A stretch of DNA of 64,000 nucleotides. Source: Paraphoma chrysanthemicola (Eukaryota; Ascomycota; Dothideomycetes; Pleosporales; Phaeosphaeriaceae). A program made the position numbers and the translations under genes. Within the stretch, counting starts at the first letter, position 1, and each line of letters starts with the position of its first letter. Location of the stretch: NCBI GenBank assembly GCA_020744225.1, contig JAGMWG010000016.1, forward strand, positions 868,001 to 932,000, read 5' to 3'. Under the pieces are notes generated by a model, which saw nothing but the letters and a program-made list of their open reading frames with translations, ran no database searches and was not told where the DNA came from. This document shows, in pieces, positions 42,708 through 53,731 of this stretch.

Positions 42708-44589
42708 TGCGCGTATGCATATGGTCACGAAGTTTCCGGGGAGGATGCGGACGCGCGCCGTGTTATGTGACGCCCATCGAGAGCCTGCAAGCCACGCCCT
42801 CTTGGTCTAGGGTTAAGGCAGCTACTATGCGTCCCTGACTTAATGTGAGTCCCGTTGGAGACCCTAAGTAAGACGCCATGATAAGTTCGATAGGCTCGTT
42901 AAAGTCGATGACGGTAGCGCATTCATGGTTGGTGGCAGCGATTGGTGGGTGATCACTGCCGCTGCCGCGTAACCCAAACGGGCTTGGCGCATGTCATGCT
43001 GGACGTCCACATGTTCCTCGATTAGGCCTGCCTGCTTATCGCTTAGGAAAGATTTGGCTTACTTTTGACGCTCAGGAAGTCTTGTCGTGCAGTTTTGAGC
43101 TTTGTAATATGCGTCTATACATGTGTGCGCTTGCGCGTCCCGCCCCTCATGATTGGACGCCATGCTGACGCTAATCATACACGACATTGCTATGAGAGCA
43201 GAAACAGAAACAACTTGTACGTTTGCATCCACTTAAGAGCGATCCGAATGGGTGATTAGGATGAGTCTAGCGTTGGGGCCTTTGAGGTCATTACCTGTTG
43301 CACTAGCGCTAGATAGCTAGTAGGCAGTACTTCCTTGGCTTTGGCCAACATGACATGCTGCTGCTCGAATTTCAACCATTTCTGATAGTATTTTGAGAAA
43401 CTTATCTGCAAGATGCAATGCCGGACTTTTCCGACGCATGGCAACTGTGTATTGAAAGTCCTGGCATATGATCGAGAAGGTCACTGCTAGTTGTAGCACC
43501 AAATTAAGGCTCTACAAATTACGATACACGAGACGGTGCTCAATTCTCACATTCTGGAGTCTTAGTAAGTCATAATATACGCGAATGAACTAAGCTGCTT
43601 CGTACTGCTTGTCATTGGAAAGCAGAAGTGCACGGGATTTTACGAATCACTACTAACATATGTCGCGACTGTCTTGGAGCTCCAGATGCCATTGAAGAGG
43701 TCTAGTTTCCTTCAGCTACAAGGAAGTGAAAGATCTAACCTGATTGCAGCCCATCGCCATGTTCGGACCCTCAGTAGACCTACTGCACTAAATGTATGCA
43801 GGTACCTGCGAAAGTGCCGGCCAGGGACGATTCCTTTGACATAGCTATGGAAAATGAGCAACACCAACGGAGAAGTGACGGACTTCGTATCCTTGAGAAA
43901 TATCTCCATGCTGGGCTCTCATCTGGCCTGGTGCTTGACACACTCCGTCTCCAGGTGGGACAAGTATGACTACAAGGCAAGTAGGCTAATAAGAACCAAG
44001 AATCTAATATATCCATGAAGTATGCTCATACACCAGCTGCTGTTTATTTTCACGAGGGAGTGGGTTATCGGTCGAAATTTGAGAGGCTAGTGGAGGTATC
44101 CAGGCTCGCTCAATTAGCGACGAAGGCAGGATAGCATACAGGCACTCATGACAAGCAAAAATGGCACTGGATGCGTCGCTCAAGCATTGCTTGACGAGAT
44201 GGTTCACAGCGTTTGTCAAGCATATACCGAGAACCTATTCGCGCAAAATTCTGCTATGAAGCATCGTTTGCAGCTTCTCATCAGTGGATCGATTACACAT
44301 ATAACCTTATCGCAGTAGGTCCAAACATGCTAAGCACCTCTGATAAACCGTACGCACCTGTGGAAGTTGAAGCCACCGGTGCGACTCGATATCTACTTCG
44401 CGATGTTCGTAATGGCGGCGGTAATAGCGTTGAAGGTGTTGGCTTCGCGATTGTCCGCGGTGTTCGGCTTTTAGCGCGCCAAGGCTCGGCTAAAAGTCCA
44501 CCCATGGCCGCCCACAACCGCGAGACTGAATTCCAACACCAGGAAAGCGCATCTCCAATCGACACCGCTAACCCGCAGCCAACCTCAAG
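42708..44589. other. Gene-poor divergent region upstream of RPL9
   Basis: About 1.9 kb. The frame at 44213-44593 overlaps the RPL9 start and has no motif; I treat it as noise. The RPL9 promoter must lie at the right end. No tRNA B-box with a matching acceptor stem was found. Confidence 0.45.
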
Positions 44590-45577
44590 ATGAAGTACAT
44601 GTACGTCTACCTACGTATGCGAACGCTTGTCGCACAATCGCACGCACAATATTCCCGACCTACCGCTCCGCTTTCCAATTCGACACGCCCCGCTCGCACC
44701 GCGAAAAGAGAAATGCATAGACGCAGGCTGACAATGGGACAGCCACTCCGAGGAACTGCTTGACATCCCCGAGGGGGTCAAGGTCTCCATCAAGACCCGA
44801 AATGTCGTCGTAGAGGGTGAGCGTGCAACGGCGCAGTATGGGTAGTCATAGATGCTAACATTGTAACAGGCCCCCGAGTAAGCCGCACACACGATAGACA
44901 CACCACGAACCGCTTCTTACAATCCACAGGGAAAGCTCTCCAAGTCGCTCGGTCACTTGGCGGTCAGCTTCACACACGTATGTCGAATTCGAGGTCACAA
45001 TCATGGAAACGCACACTAAGATTGGAACAGCCCAAGAAGGACCAGATCAAGATTGAGCTCCACCACGGCTCGCGCAAGAGCGTCGCTACCCTCCGCACCG
45101 TCCGAACCCTCATCGTACGTTGCATCGATCAGCAGAGTTGGATATTGGCAAAGAACACGGAGGGACTGACTCGAAACAGAACAACTTGATCATCGGTGTC
45201 ACCAAGGGCTTCAAATATAAGATGCGATACGTCTATGCCCATTTCCCCATCAACGTCAACATCGAGAAGAACAAGGAGACCGACGCATTCGAGGTCGAGA
45301 TCAGGAACTTCGTCGGCGAGAAGCTCGTAAGAAAGGTCAACATGAGGCCTGGTGTCCACGTCGAGGCATCAAAGAACCAGAAGGATGAGCTGCAACTCAG
45401 CGGAAACGTGCGTATAAAGGCAACATGGTTTGTGTGCCTACTGACTAGTCGCAGTCCCTCGAGGATGTCTCCCAAAGCGCCGCCGACATTCAGCAAATCT
45501 GCAAGGTCCGCAACAAGGATATCCGAAAGTTCTTGGACGGTCTGTACGTGTCGGAGCGGGGCAACATTGACGAGTAA
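44590..45577 (+). CDS. RPL9: 60S ribosomal protein uL6 (L9)
   Basis: 191-residue cytosolic large-subunit protein. Seven exons: 44590-44600 (11 nt), 44743-44816, 44870-44877 (8 nt), 44930-44977, 45031-45114, 45180-45407 and 45455-45577. Splicing gives MKYIHSEELLDIPEGV, VVVEGPRGKLSKSLGH, KGFKYKMRYVYAHFPIN, NFVGEKLVRKVNMRPGV and the C-terminal KFLDGLYVSERGNIDE, all standard for uL6. Length equals that of other fungal L9 proteins. The 8-nt micro-exon supplies the last two bases of Gly plus Pro-Arg and is bracketed by proper TAACAG and GTAAGC sites. The first intron (142 nt), just behind the start codon, is typical of ribosomal protein genes. Confidence 0.96.
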
Positions 45578-46391
45578 GCGGTCTCGGGCGTATGGGTTTC
45601 TTTCACGGCATATGAGCAAATGAGCTTCTCTGCATCACGGACAGTGGTTGGCGCATCAGAGGTTCGGCTGAAAAGCAATGTTCGATAACAATACCACCAA
45701 TACCGGATGGAAAATGTGTATCACGGCCAACATGTGTGATATGCGGCAGGAGACCTTTGATGCTACTAACTTGGCAAGATTTTGTGCCTGCAAAGAGACG
45801 ACCCCAAGGCCCGTGAGGTGACTACAAACTGGTTTGCGAGTAATTGTACTGCAACGTCATAGCATTGGAGGCATCGCGGAAGTGAGAGTGTGGAAGGTTC
45901 GCCCAACAGACATCATCCCTATCGTCCATCCGAGCGTGAGGAGACAGGTACCGAACCCTATGGGAAGATCGCTGGTACTTCGACTTTGTAGTGTCTGCCA
46001 TTCTGTTTGCGCAGTGAGTGTTTCCAGCATTTGCTCCAAAATATCTTCTCTGGATATGCGCAGCTAATTTAATACAAAATCTTACATACAAAAGGACTCT
46101 CATCCGCTGCATGCATAAACAGGGCGCCTTTCACTAGACCTCTATGCGTAAGGCCTCTGCAGCACTTGCTCGATTGCCGCGTATTATAAACACTTTTATG
46201 AAGGTTTGATGAGCTTACTGGCAGCAGTGAGCTTATTAGTGGATCTGATCTGTGGCTGCGTGGCTGTGCAATGCTTACGCCAAGTGAATCGACGCTGGTC
46301 GCTCTGTTCACCTAGCGGGTGGGCAGCAGGGTCTAGGACGCTAAACAACACCTTAGTCCAATATCTCTAAAGTTTGCTTAAGTGTATAGAA
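45578..46391. other. Intergenic region
   Basis: About 810 bp between two plus-strand genes. Short frames only; holds the promoter of the STAND N-terminal protein gene. Nothing else recognised. Confidence 0.45.
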
Positions 46392-47982
46392 ATGGTAGTC
46401 GGTTTCGGCTTTTCCGTCGGCGATTTCATTGCAACCCTCAATCTAGTCGCCACAATAATTGACGCCCTCCGTTCAGCCTCGCACTCCGCCTCCGTCTTTC
46501 GCGATCTCCTCAACGAGCTTCTCAATCTCGAAAGAGCACTAATACAGGTTAAACATATCGAACTGGATGATTCTCAGCGCTTTGAGCAAATCGCATTGTA
46601 TCAAGCCGCCTCGCAGTGCCAACGCTCTATTGATGGATTCTGGAACAAAATACAGGAGTACCAGCCGCACTTTTCGCGGACTGCAACGACATCCAGTGTA
46701 AAGGATGCGTGGATGAAGATCAAGTGGACTATGTGCGAAAAGAAGGAAGTGGATGGATTTCGTGCCGAGATACAAGCGCATACGAGTAGCATTCTCGTCC
46801 TGCTAGGGGCGATACAAGCTAATGCGACGACGAAGCATGCGCGAGACCAGCGGGAACAGTACAAGTCTCTCGCAGGGACAATACAAAGCTTTGCTATGCA
46901 GGCTATAGGGAAGATGAGTGCTATCATGGACGGTGTGTCGAAAACCGCATCGCAAAGCGCAACTCTGGTTCAAACATGCGCGCAGATCTTACAGACCAAC
47001 CTCCGCGTTTTTCAGATGGTGTACGATATTCAGCTTTTTATTACGAGGATTCCTGGTCAGGTCCAGCGCCAACAGCCGGTCTATTTCCTGGACGCATTGA
47101 ATCGGGAAACTCCTTTTCATCTGGAGTTTGTTAGATCGGCTGAGGCGCTCCTTGCGGTTCTCAAGGTGAATTTGGAGCTGACACAATACGGGCCAAGAAT
47201 GATAGACAGAGGAGACTTCGTGATTGAAGAGTTGGGCACACAGAATCGCATTGATATATCTCAAAACTGGGAGACGTGCTTCTTTCCGGGCCAGAGAGTG
47301 GCAATGAGTATGGTCTTCAGAGAACAGCCTTCAACTTCGGCGAGCTCCATTTGTCCGAAGTGCCGACATTCGAATGATGGATCTTCAAGCCCAGAAGTCG
47401 TTTGGTAAGTCCGAGCATTTGTACATGGGGACACGGATTAACCAGGTCAAAGCCCTCAATGTGGGACTACATATCGAAGAGTCCCAGAAAAGATGGACTT
47501 TACTCATCAAAGAAAGCGGCGGAACTCAAGCGGTTCCAATAAAACTGACGCTGATGCGGAATCCCGTGGACGGTCTCGGGAAAGACGCGCCCAGCGAATA
47601 TTTGTCGAAGACGATACCGCAGCCATGGCAATGTTTCGACGCCTGCAAATTGTAGCCCCGTCACCAGGGCACTGGGTCCAGGACACATTTGACGTGTATA
47701 TGCTACATCAGTTCACGCTTATTGAATTTCTTGAGGACATATTCGGCGAGTATAGCTTCCGCGTTGAGGTAAAGATTGAAGAACTGAATAGTGGATACAT
47801 CTCTAATGTTACCAGGTGACTAATGGCGGCATATATACCTTCTGGGTACCCAGATTGTTGACGAAAGTGCGTATCGTATCCTGAATCCACATTATCGTGC
47901 AATCTTTAACCCGTAATTACAGGACGAAAAGAAAGAGCTAGCAGATCGACGAAGACAAGATGACTTCTCGTTCGATCCCTAG
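46392..47982 (+). CDS. Fungal STAND N-terminal domain protein with ubiquitin-like domain and zinc ribbon
   Basis: 479-residue protein. Exons: 46392-47404, 47453-47768, 47816-47866 and 47923-47982. The N-terminus (GFSVGDFIATLNLVATIID then FRDLLNELLNLERAL) is the helical domain found at the front of many fungal STAND/NLR proteins. Next comes a ubiquitin-like domain (PVYFLDALNRETPFHLEF to WETCFFPGQRVAMSMVF), then a zinc ribbon CPKC...VVCPQCGTTYRR. Its second half appears only if the first acceptor is the AAAG after the CCAG. The basic linker and VTNGGIYTFWVPRLL end follow after two more introns (47, 56 nt). No NACHT/NB-ARC is present. Inference: a partner or regulator in NLR-type signalling, or a stand-alone family; direct evidence is absent. 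Contrasts with the broken NLR at 8.2-11.0 kb. Confidence 0.85.
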
Positions 47983-48676
47983 TAACTATTGTTACTAAAC
48001 AGAGACTAACCAGCCTGAACAGGTTTTTGGAATCATAGGAAGGCCTGAATCCATGTATAAACCGTCCATACCCGCAAAGCTATGACTGGCGCGTCGTTCT
48101 TGCTCGTGATGGCGATATCTTGCATAAGAACGGCCCCGGGGATTGCTGAACTTGTCACGTGGCTCGCCGTATAGAAACCTCTGACCATAATGGCATAAAT
48201 CTACTTGTCTCACCCTTGCACTGGCCCAAGTACCTCATCTGTAATACAGCCGAAATGGTGTGCAAACGCCACTTTCTGAGCTGAATACACAGAGGGGAAA
48301 TATTTGTTAATTCAATCGGGCTTATGCCGTATAATTGCGCCACACTATTCTACTCATCATGACCTTGACTGTACGCACTCACATGCTTAACGCCCTTGGT
48401 ACGTACCTCGAACACAGTTTACCGCTACGCTGCTTATTGTAAGCATGCATGACTGCCTTTTCTTCCCATGGTTGAGACACTACATGGCAAACTCTGCCCA
48501 TTAGCATCGCAAATGTTGAATAAAAGCGCCTAGGTGTCAAGTATGTTAAAGGTTCCTTATCGCGCAAAGTCATAGCAGAAGTGGCAGATGGTTGGTTGAC
48601 GATCATGTATCGTGCGATAGGCAAGGAGGTAACAAACGTGAAATGAATGCTATGTCAAGCAAAATAATATCAAAGT
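47983..48676. other. Intergenic region between convergent genes
   Basis: About 700 bp, downstream regions of two converging genes. Nothing recognised. Confidence 0.45.
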
Positions 48677-50496
48677 CTACATACTCTGCCTCCCAACCAA
48701 CTTCCTAGGCAACAACAACGTCGTGACCACACATCCCAACGACACACCCCCAGCAAGATACAACACGGCATTAATATCCTTGCCTCCGCCTTCTCCACCA
48801 GCATATAACCTCTGCGCCACAAGCGGACTCACAATCCCAAACAACCTGCCCCAAAAACTCGCAATTCCGCACGCTGTCCCTCGAATCGGTGCTGGAAACG
48901 CCTCGGGACTCCATCCATACAACACCGCGTTGAACATGCTCTGGAAGAAATATTCCAGTAGGCTGAACCCGATGTTACTCGCTGCGGAATTGACCTGGCT
49001 GAGCGAGAAGATTGTCAGACCCATCATGGCGGATGAGAGCACCATTGTGTATTGTCGACCGAGCAAGGGGATGCGGTATGCAAGGGTGCCGAGGAGCACG
49101 CCGATGGTGCCAGGGAGGTAAATGAGGATGTATGAGCGGTATGTGAATGCGAGGGAGAGGTGGAGTGCGCCGTTCTTGAGGGCGAGGATTTGTGGGAGGA
49201 AGGTACCTGATCACGAATTAGATTGAGGTTGGCAGGCTGATTGGGAATGGGGGACGTACCGGCGACGGTGAAGCCAGAGTAGTCGCAGATGTAAGTTAGC
49301 CAGACGAGAACAGTGAGGCGTGTCATTTGCGTATCGGAGAAGAGGATTTTGAAGCGAGAGCCTTCGAGTTTGAGCTTTTCGAGCCATGTGGTCGAGAGCT
49401 GCGTCGATCCGCTGGCAAGTATAGGCTCGGTGCTGTGGGCGTCAAAGTCTCGTTCGAGAGCCTCGAGCTTCTCTAGTGTGAGGGTGCAAGTCCGCCCATT
49501 GAACTTGGCGACGTTGTGGAGAACTTTGACGGCATCTTCATCCTTGCCTCGGTATAGCAGGAATTTTGGAGACTCCTGGAAGTCGAAAACAACGTAGCGT
49601 AGGAAGAAGACGAAAAGTGTGATGGCGCCCAAGGTGAATAAGAGGTACCTCCATCCCATGTTGCTTTCCTTACTACAACAAGCCTCTCCAGACTGTACTG
49701 CATTGCATGAGGGTAGAGCCAAATCGCCCTCGGAAAAGTTTGGGCTACACGAGTATGTGGGGATGAAGCCATATGCCATGATGCTGCAGATGACAACGCC
49801 GAGTGGCTGGAAGACGGACAAGAGTGGGAGCAGGTAGCGCTTGCTTTCGGGCGTAAATTCGAGCGTGATGGTTGTGTCGATAGGTATATTTCCGCCAACT
49901 CCCACGCCAGTCAGTGCCGTCAGGACGAGGATAGCGTTGAATGAGCTAGGAGCGCCGATGCAGAGCCCGAAAACACTTGAGATGAGTACTGTGAGGTTGA
50001 ACGCCCAGCGTCGGCCAATGACATCTACAAGCACTCCCCAAATCAGTGCACCAGCTGTCAATCCCACAGAAAATGCGGTGGAGAGGGTTCCCGTCTGATC
50101 AGCACCGAATCCAAGCTCTTGTTGCATGGGAGATAATACAAGCCCAAAAGCTTGTGCCCACATAAGGTCAACCAGATATCCACACCCACATAGTGACCAC
50201 AGGTACCACTGATATCTTCCCATCCCCAATGCATCGATTTCGTGATTGACGAGGAGGCATTTCTTGTCGTACAGTGAAGTGGCGTCACTCAAATCATCGG
50301 CTAATGAACTGGACTGGGTCGATGGGGCGTCTCGACCAGACGCCGACTTTTCCTGGTCGAGATCTGACCCATTTGTCGATTGAAGAGGTTGTCTGGTTGG
50401 AGTCGAAGAGTGGGAATCGCGAGATGATGATGCAAAGGTTGGTGCTGAAGTCAGGAGTGGTTCTCTTTCACTCGAATTTGGGGCCACGCTCGGCAT
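48677..50496 (-). CDS. MFS transporter, SV2/SVOP-like
   Basis: 588-residue plasma-membrane transporter with a long Ser-rich cytoplasmic N-terminus and about 12 membrane helices. The MFS signature between helices 2 and 3 is GVLVDVIGRRWAF. Helix 4 region has GVGVGGNIPIDTTITLEF, with an acidic residue typical of organic ion/synaptic-vesicle-2-like carriers, and PESKRYLL follows. The second half shows PEAFPAPIRGTACGIASFWGR, the matching C-terminal repeat. Exon 1 is 50496-49260 and exon 2 is 49206-48677; a 53-nt intron joins SGFTVAG to TFLPQI. ATG 50496 is used because the open frame upstream begins with TTG. Substrate unknown. Confidence 0.92.
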
Positions 50497-51442
50497 CTTG
50501 AACAGCTCGACTGGAACCAAAAACCAAATTTCAAGTGTAAGCGCATCTTGGACATGGACCCCTCTTTTGTGTAGGATGTTGCGGGTATTGTTGACCCCGC
50601 TACGTCACTCGTTGGGTCGCTATCGCAGCTAAGGTAAGGCTAGTCAGGATGCAGTAAGCGCTTGCCCTGGTTCAGCGCAAGGCCAGCATGCGCAATGTAG
50701 ACAACATGCGATTGTTGCAAATTCGATGTAGGGGGAGTAGCAGTGCAGAGGGTGATTGCTGTCAGCTGCCCTTGTGCATCTTCTCGATTCCCATATACCA
50801 CACAGATCCCGACTTGTGTGTTCTACAGCAGCGAGACTAGCGCTGGATTTCGGGCCTGATCACTGTGGTCTTATCAGAACCCGGCACACTCTAGGATATG
50901 GTCGATAACACCGGGCCGTTATGTGAGTGCCGTGCGTAAGTTTCAAGCAAGGCAAGGCTTCGCCGTAGTCTATCATCGCCGGCCACGCGGGTTCAGCATG
51001 CTCACGAACTTCGTGCGCTGCCGGAGCTGAAGTGTATGAACGACAAAAAGAACATGTGGAATAAGAACAGAAGTTGGAGAATCGAAGATGGATGAGTGAA
51101 ATTATCAAACCTGTGTGAAGACTTCGATGACAACAGAAGGAGAGCTGGAACATTAGCATCGCTGATCAGACCATAACCGAGCTGGCGACTGTTGACGATG
51201 GGGAGCAACGGGTCTTCCAGGACTACATGACGGCAATCGAGCAGTCTCAAGTCAGTTCGCAGCAATGTTGCATGTTTTATCCAGTTGTTGCTTTCGATTG
51301 GGGGTGCGATGGCAGCGCCCCACTCAAGTTACCCTTGCCAAGACCGGACCGGCGAAATGAGCGCCCGGGTGTTGGAACTTTTTTCTTTGCATGGTTTGAG
51401 AGCAGACGTTGCGCAACAACAGAGACAGAAGTTGATATTACA
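50497..51442. other. Divergent promoter region of the MFS gene and NOP4
   Basis: About 950 bp between start codons. Short frames only. No sharp TATA box or other element recognised. Confidence 0.45.
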
Positions 51443-53731
51443 ATGGCGCCCCGTAGAAAAAGACAAAGACTCTCTGAGAGCGGCGCGGAAGCCGTCACAG
51501 CCACCGCCGACGCCGACCAAACACTCGTCGCTGCTACTGCGACACCCAAGGAAGTCGCCCGCCGACAGCTCTTCATTCGCGGTCTCGCACCAGCCGTCAC
51601 CACTCAAGACCTCACCGACTTCTTCTCCGAGTCATACCCGATTAAGAATGCACTCGTCGTGCTCGACAAAGAAACCAAAGTTTCAAAAGGCTATGGCTTC
51701 GTCACATTTGCCGATGTGGAGGATGCGCAGAGGGCGAAGGAAGAGCTGAAAGGCTCGGAAATACAAGGAAAGAAGATTGCCGTCGACTTTGCCGAAGCGC
51801 GACAGCGTGAAGGCGAGGCCAAGGAACCGAAGCCGGCGAACAGATTCAAGGCAGAGCGCGAGCAGCAGATGAAGGATGCGCAAGCACCCAAGATGATCGT
51901 GCGCAATCTGCCGTGGAGCATCAAGACGCCAGATCAATTGGGCAAGCACTTCCTGGCATTCGGCAAGGTCAACTTTGTCACGCTGCCCAAGAAGCCGAAT
52001 GGCGAGCTCCGAGGCTTTGCTTTCGTCGCGCTGAGGGGCAAGAAGAACGCAGAGAAGGCGCTGCGAGAACTCAACGGCAAGGAGATTGACGGGAGGCAGA
52101 TCGCGATCGACTGGGCGGTAGACCGAGACACATGGCAGGGCTTACCAAAGACCGAGCAAGAGGGCGAGGATGCCGAAGCCGCCGCAGAAGATGAAGATGA
52201 GGACATGAGCGATGCAGAGAGCTCAGTGGTCAGCTCGGAAAATGAGTCCGAGGCTGATGATGGCAGCGAGGACGAGGATGACCTAGATGACAGCAATACC
52301 GACTACGACGACGTCGAGGACAGCGACGAGGAGGGCGGTGTCCAGCTCGACCACGAGTCGAAGCCGAAGCGTGAAGAGTTCACTCTTTTCATCCGCAACC
52401 TGCCCTTCTCTGTAACCGACGAAAGCCTCAAAGAGCACTTTGAACAATTCGGCGGCGTACGCTTCGCGCGTGTTGTTCTTGATCGCGAGACCGAACGACC
52501 AAAAGGCACAGGGTTCGTCAGCTTCTTCACCGAGGAAGACATGATCAATTGCTTGAAGGGCGTCCCACGAATAAAGCTTCAAACCAAGAACGTGGACAAG
52601 AAGGACGGCTCGACCATCACAGTCACACATTCGGTGCTCGAAGACGCCGATGCCGACCCTACAGGCAGATACACCATCGAGGGGCGCATATTGCAGCTCA
52701 GCCGTGCTGTTGACAAGAGCGAGGCAACCCGTCTCACGGCAGAAGGCGCTGCGACACGGTTCAGCCGCGACAAGGACAAGCGACGACTATATCTTCTCTC
52801 CGAAGGCACGATCCCCTCCAACTCCAACCTTTACAAGCAACTTTCCCCGTCCGAGATCAAGATGCGCGAGGAGAGTGCTACCCTCCGCCGCAAACAGATT
52901 CAAGAGAATCCTTCTCTCCATCTCTCGCTCACTCGTCTCTCCATTCGCAACATTCCACGTAGCATCACATCGAAAGACCTAAAGGCTCTTGCCCGCTCAG
53001 CCATTGTCGGTTTCGCTGCGGACGTCAAAGTTGGCAAGCGCAACAAGCTCTCTCGTGAAGAAGTTATGCGCGGCGGTCAGGCCATGCTCGTCGCCGAAAA
53101 GCAGCGCAAGAAGCGCGGCAAAGGTATCGTCAAGCAAGCCAAGGTCGTCTTCGAGACACCCGCCGGCAGCAAAGTCAACGAAGAGTCTGGCGCCGGCCGC
53201 TCAAGAGGCTACGGCTTCATCGAGTACTACACTCACCGCAACGCCCTCATGGGCCTGCGTTGGCTCAATGGCCACGCCGTCGACTACAAGGTCAAGGGCG
53301 AAACGCCCAAGAGCAAAAAAGCAGCCAAAGAAGCAATGGAAGACAAGCGTAAACGCCTCATTGCAGAATTCGCCATTGAGAACGCAAATGTCGTCCAGCG
53401 CCGCTCTACCCGCGAAGAACAGTCCAAAGAGCCGCACAAGGCCAAGACGGGGACGGACGACGACGACGCTGCAACTCCGGCCCGAGGCCAGAAACGAAAA
53501 CGTGAATCAGGGAAGCCCGAACGTCCCGCAAAAACTTCCCGCAAGGACAGGGGTGCCGGGAAGAAGCAGCAGGACTCGGGCGCCGAGGCCGGCAAAGGCT
53601 CCGCGGCACAGAGCGGCACAAAACCTGCGGCAGATGGCTGGGATGACGGGAAGGGGAAGCTGGCGCAACGGACGAGGATCATTGCACAGAAGAGGATGAA
53701 GAGGAAGGCGAAGAGGGGTGGGAAGGCTTAG
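51443..53731 (+). CDS. NOP4: Nop4-like (RBM28-type) nucleolar RNA-binding protein
   Basis: 762-residue nucleolar protein needed in the family for 60S subunit assembly and 27S pre-rRNA processing. Four RRMs are visible: RRM1 42-118 (QLFIRGLAP, RNP1 KGYGFVTF), RRM2 150-226 (MIVRNLPWS, RNP1 RGFAFVAL), RRM3 313-425 (LFIRNLPFS, RNP1 KGTGFVSF) and RRM4 about 500-620 (LSIRNIPRS, RNP1 RGYGFIEY). A long acidic stretch (about 235-300) sits between RRM2 and RRM3, as in yeast Nop4. The tail is Lys/Arg-rich (RMKRKAKRGGKA), fitting nucleolar targeting. ATG 51443 gives MAPRRKRQRL; the frame is open further upstream but has no other suitable ATG. Intronless. Confidence 0.94.
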   Translation: MAPRRKRQRLSESGAEAVTATADADQTLVAATATPKEVARRQLFIRGLAPAVTTQDLTDFFSESYPIKNALVVLDKETKVSKGYGFVTFADVEDAQRAKEELKGSEIQGKKIAVDFAEARQREGEAKEPKPANRFKAEREQQMKDAQAPKMIVRNLPWSIKTPDQLGKHFLAFGKVNFVTLPKKPNGELRGFAFVALRGKKNAEKALRELNGKEIDGRQIAIDWAVDRDTWQGLPKTEQEGEDAEAAAEDEDEDMSDAESSVVSSENESEADDGSEDEDDLDDSNTDYDDVEDSDEEGGVQLDHESKPKREEFTLFIRNLPFSVTDESLKEHFEQFGGVRFARVVLDRETERPKGTGFVSFFTEEDMINCLKGVPRIKLQTKNVDKKDGSTITVTHSVLEDADADPTGRYTIEGRILQLSRAVDKSEATRLTAEGAATRFSRDKDKRRLYLLSEGTIPSNSNLYKQLSPSEIKMREESATLRRKQIQENPSLHLSLTRLSIRNIPRSITSKDLKALARSAIVGFAADVKVGKRNKLSREEVMRGGQAMLVAEKQRKKRGKGIVKQAKVVFETPAGSKVNEESGAGRSRGYGFIEYYTHRNALMGLRWLNGHAVDYKVKGETPKSKKAAKEAMEDKRKRLIAEFAIENANVVQRRSTREEQSKEPHKAKTGTDDDDAATPARGQKRKRESGKPERPAKTSRKDRGAGKKQQDSGAEAGKGSAAQSGTKPAADGWDDGKGKLAQRTRIIAQKRMKRKAKRGGKA

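Noticed and set aside
44213..44593. Plus-strand frame ending at the RPL9 start
   Set aside because: Overlaps the RPL9 start codon and promoter, with no motif.
47769..47815. Frameshift near the end of the STAND N-terminal protein gene
   Set aside because: A 47-nt intron (GTAAAG, CTAAT, ACCAG) joins SFRVE to VTNGGIYTFWV in frame.
51227..51442. N-terminal extension of Nop4
   Set aside because: The frame is open, but the start at 51227 is not favoured and MAPRRKRQRL at 51443 fits the family; the extension is likely 5' UTR.
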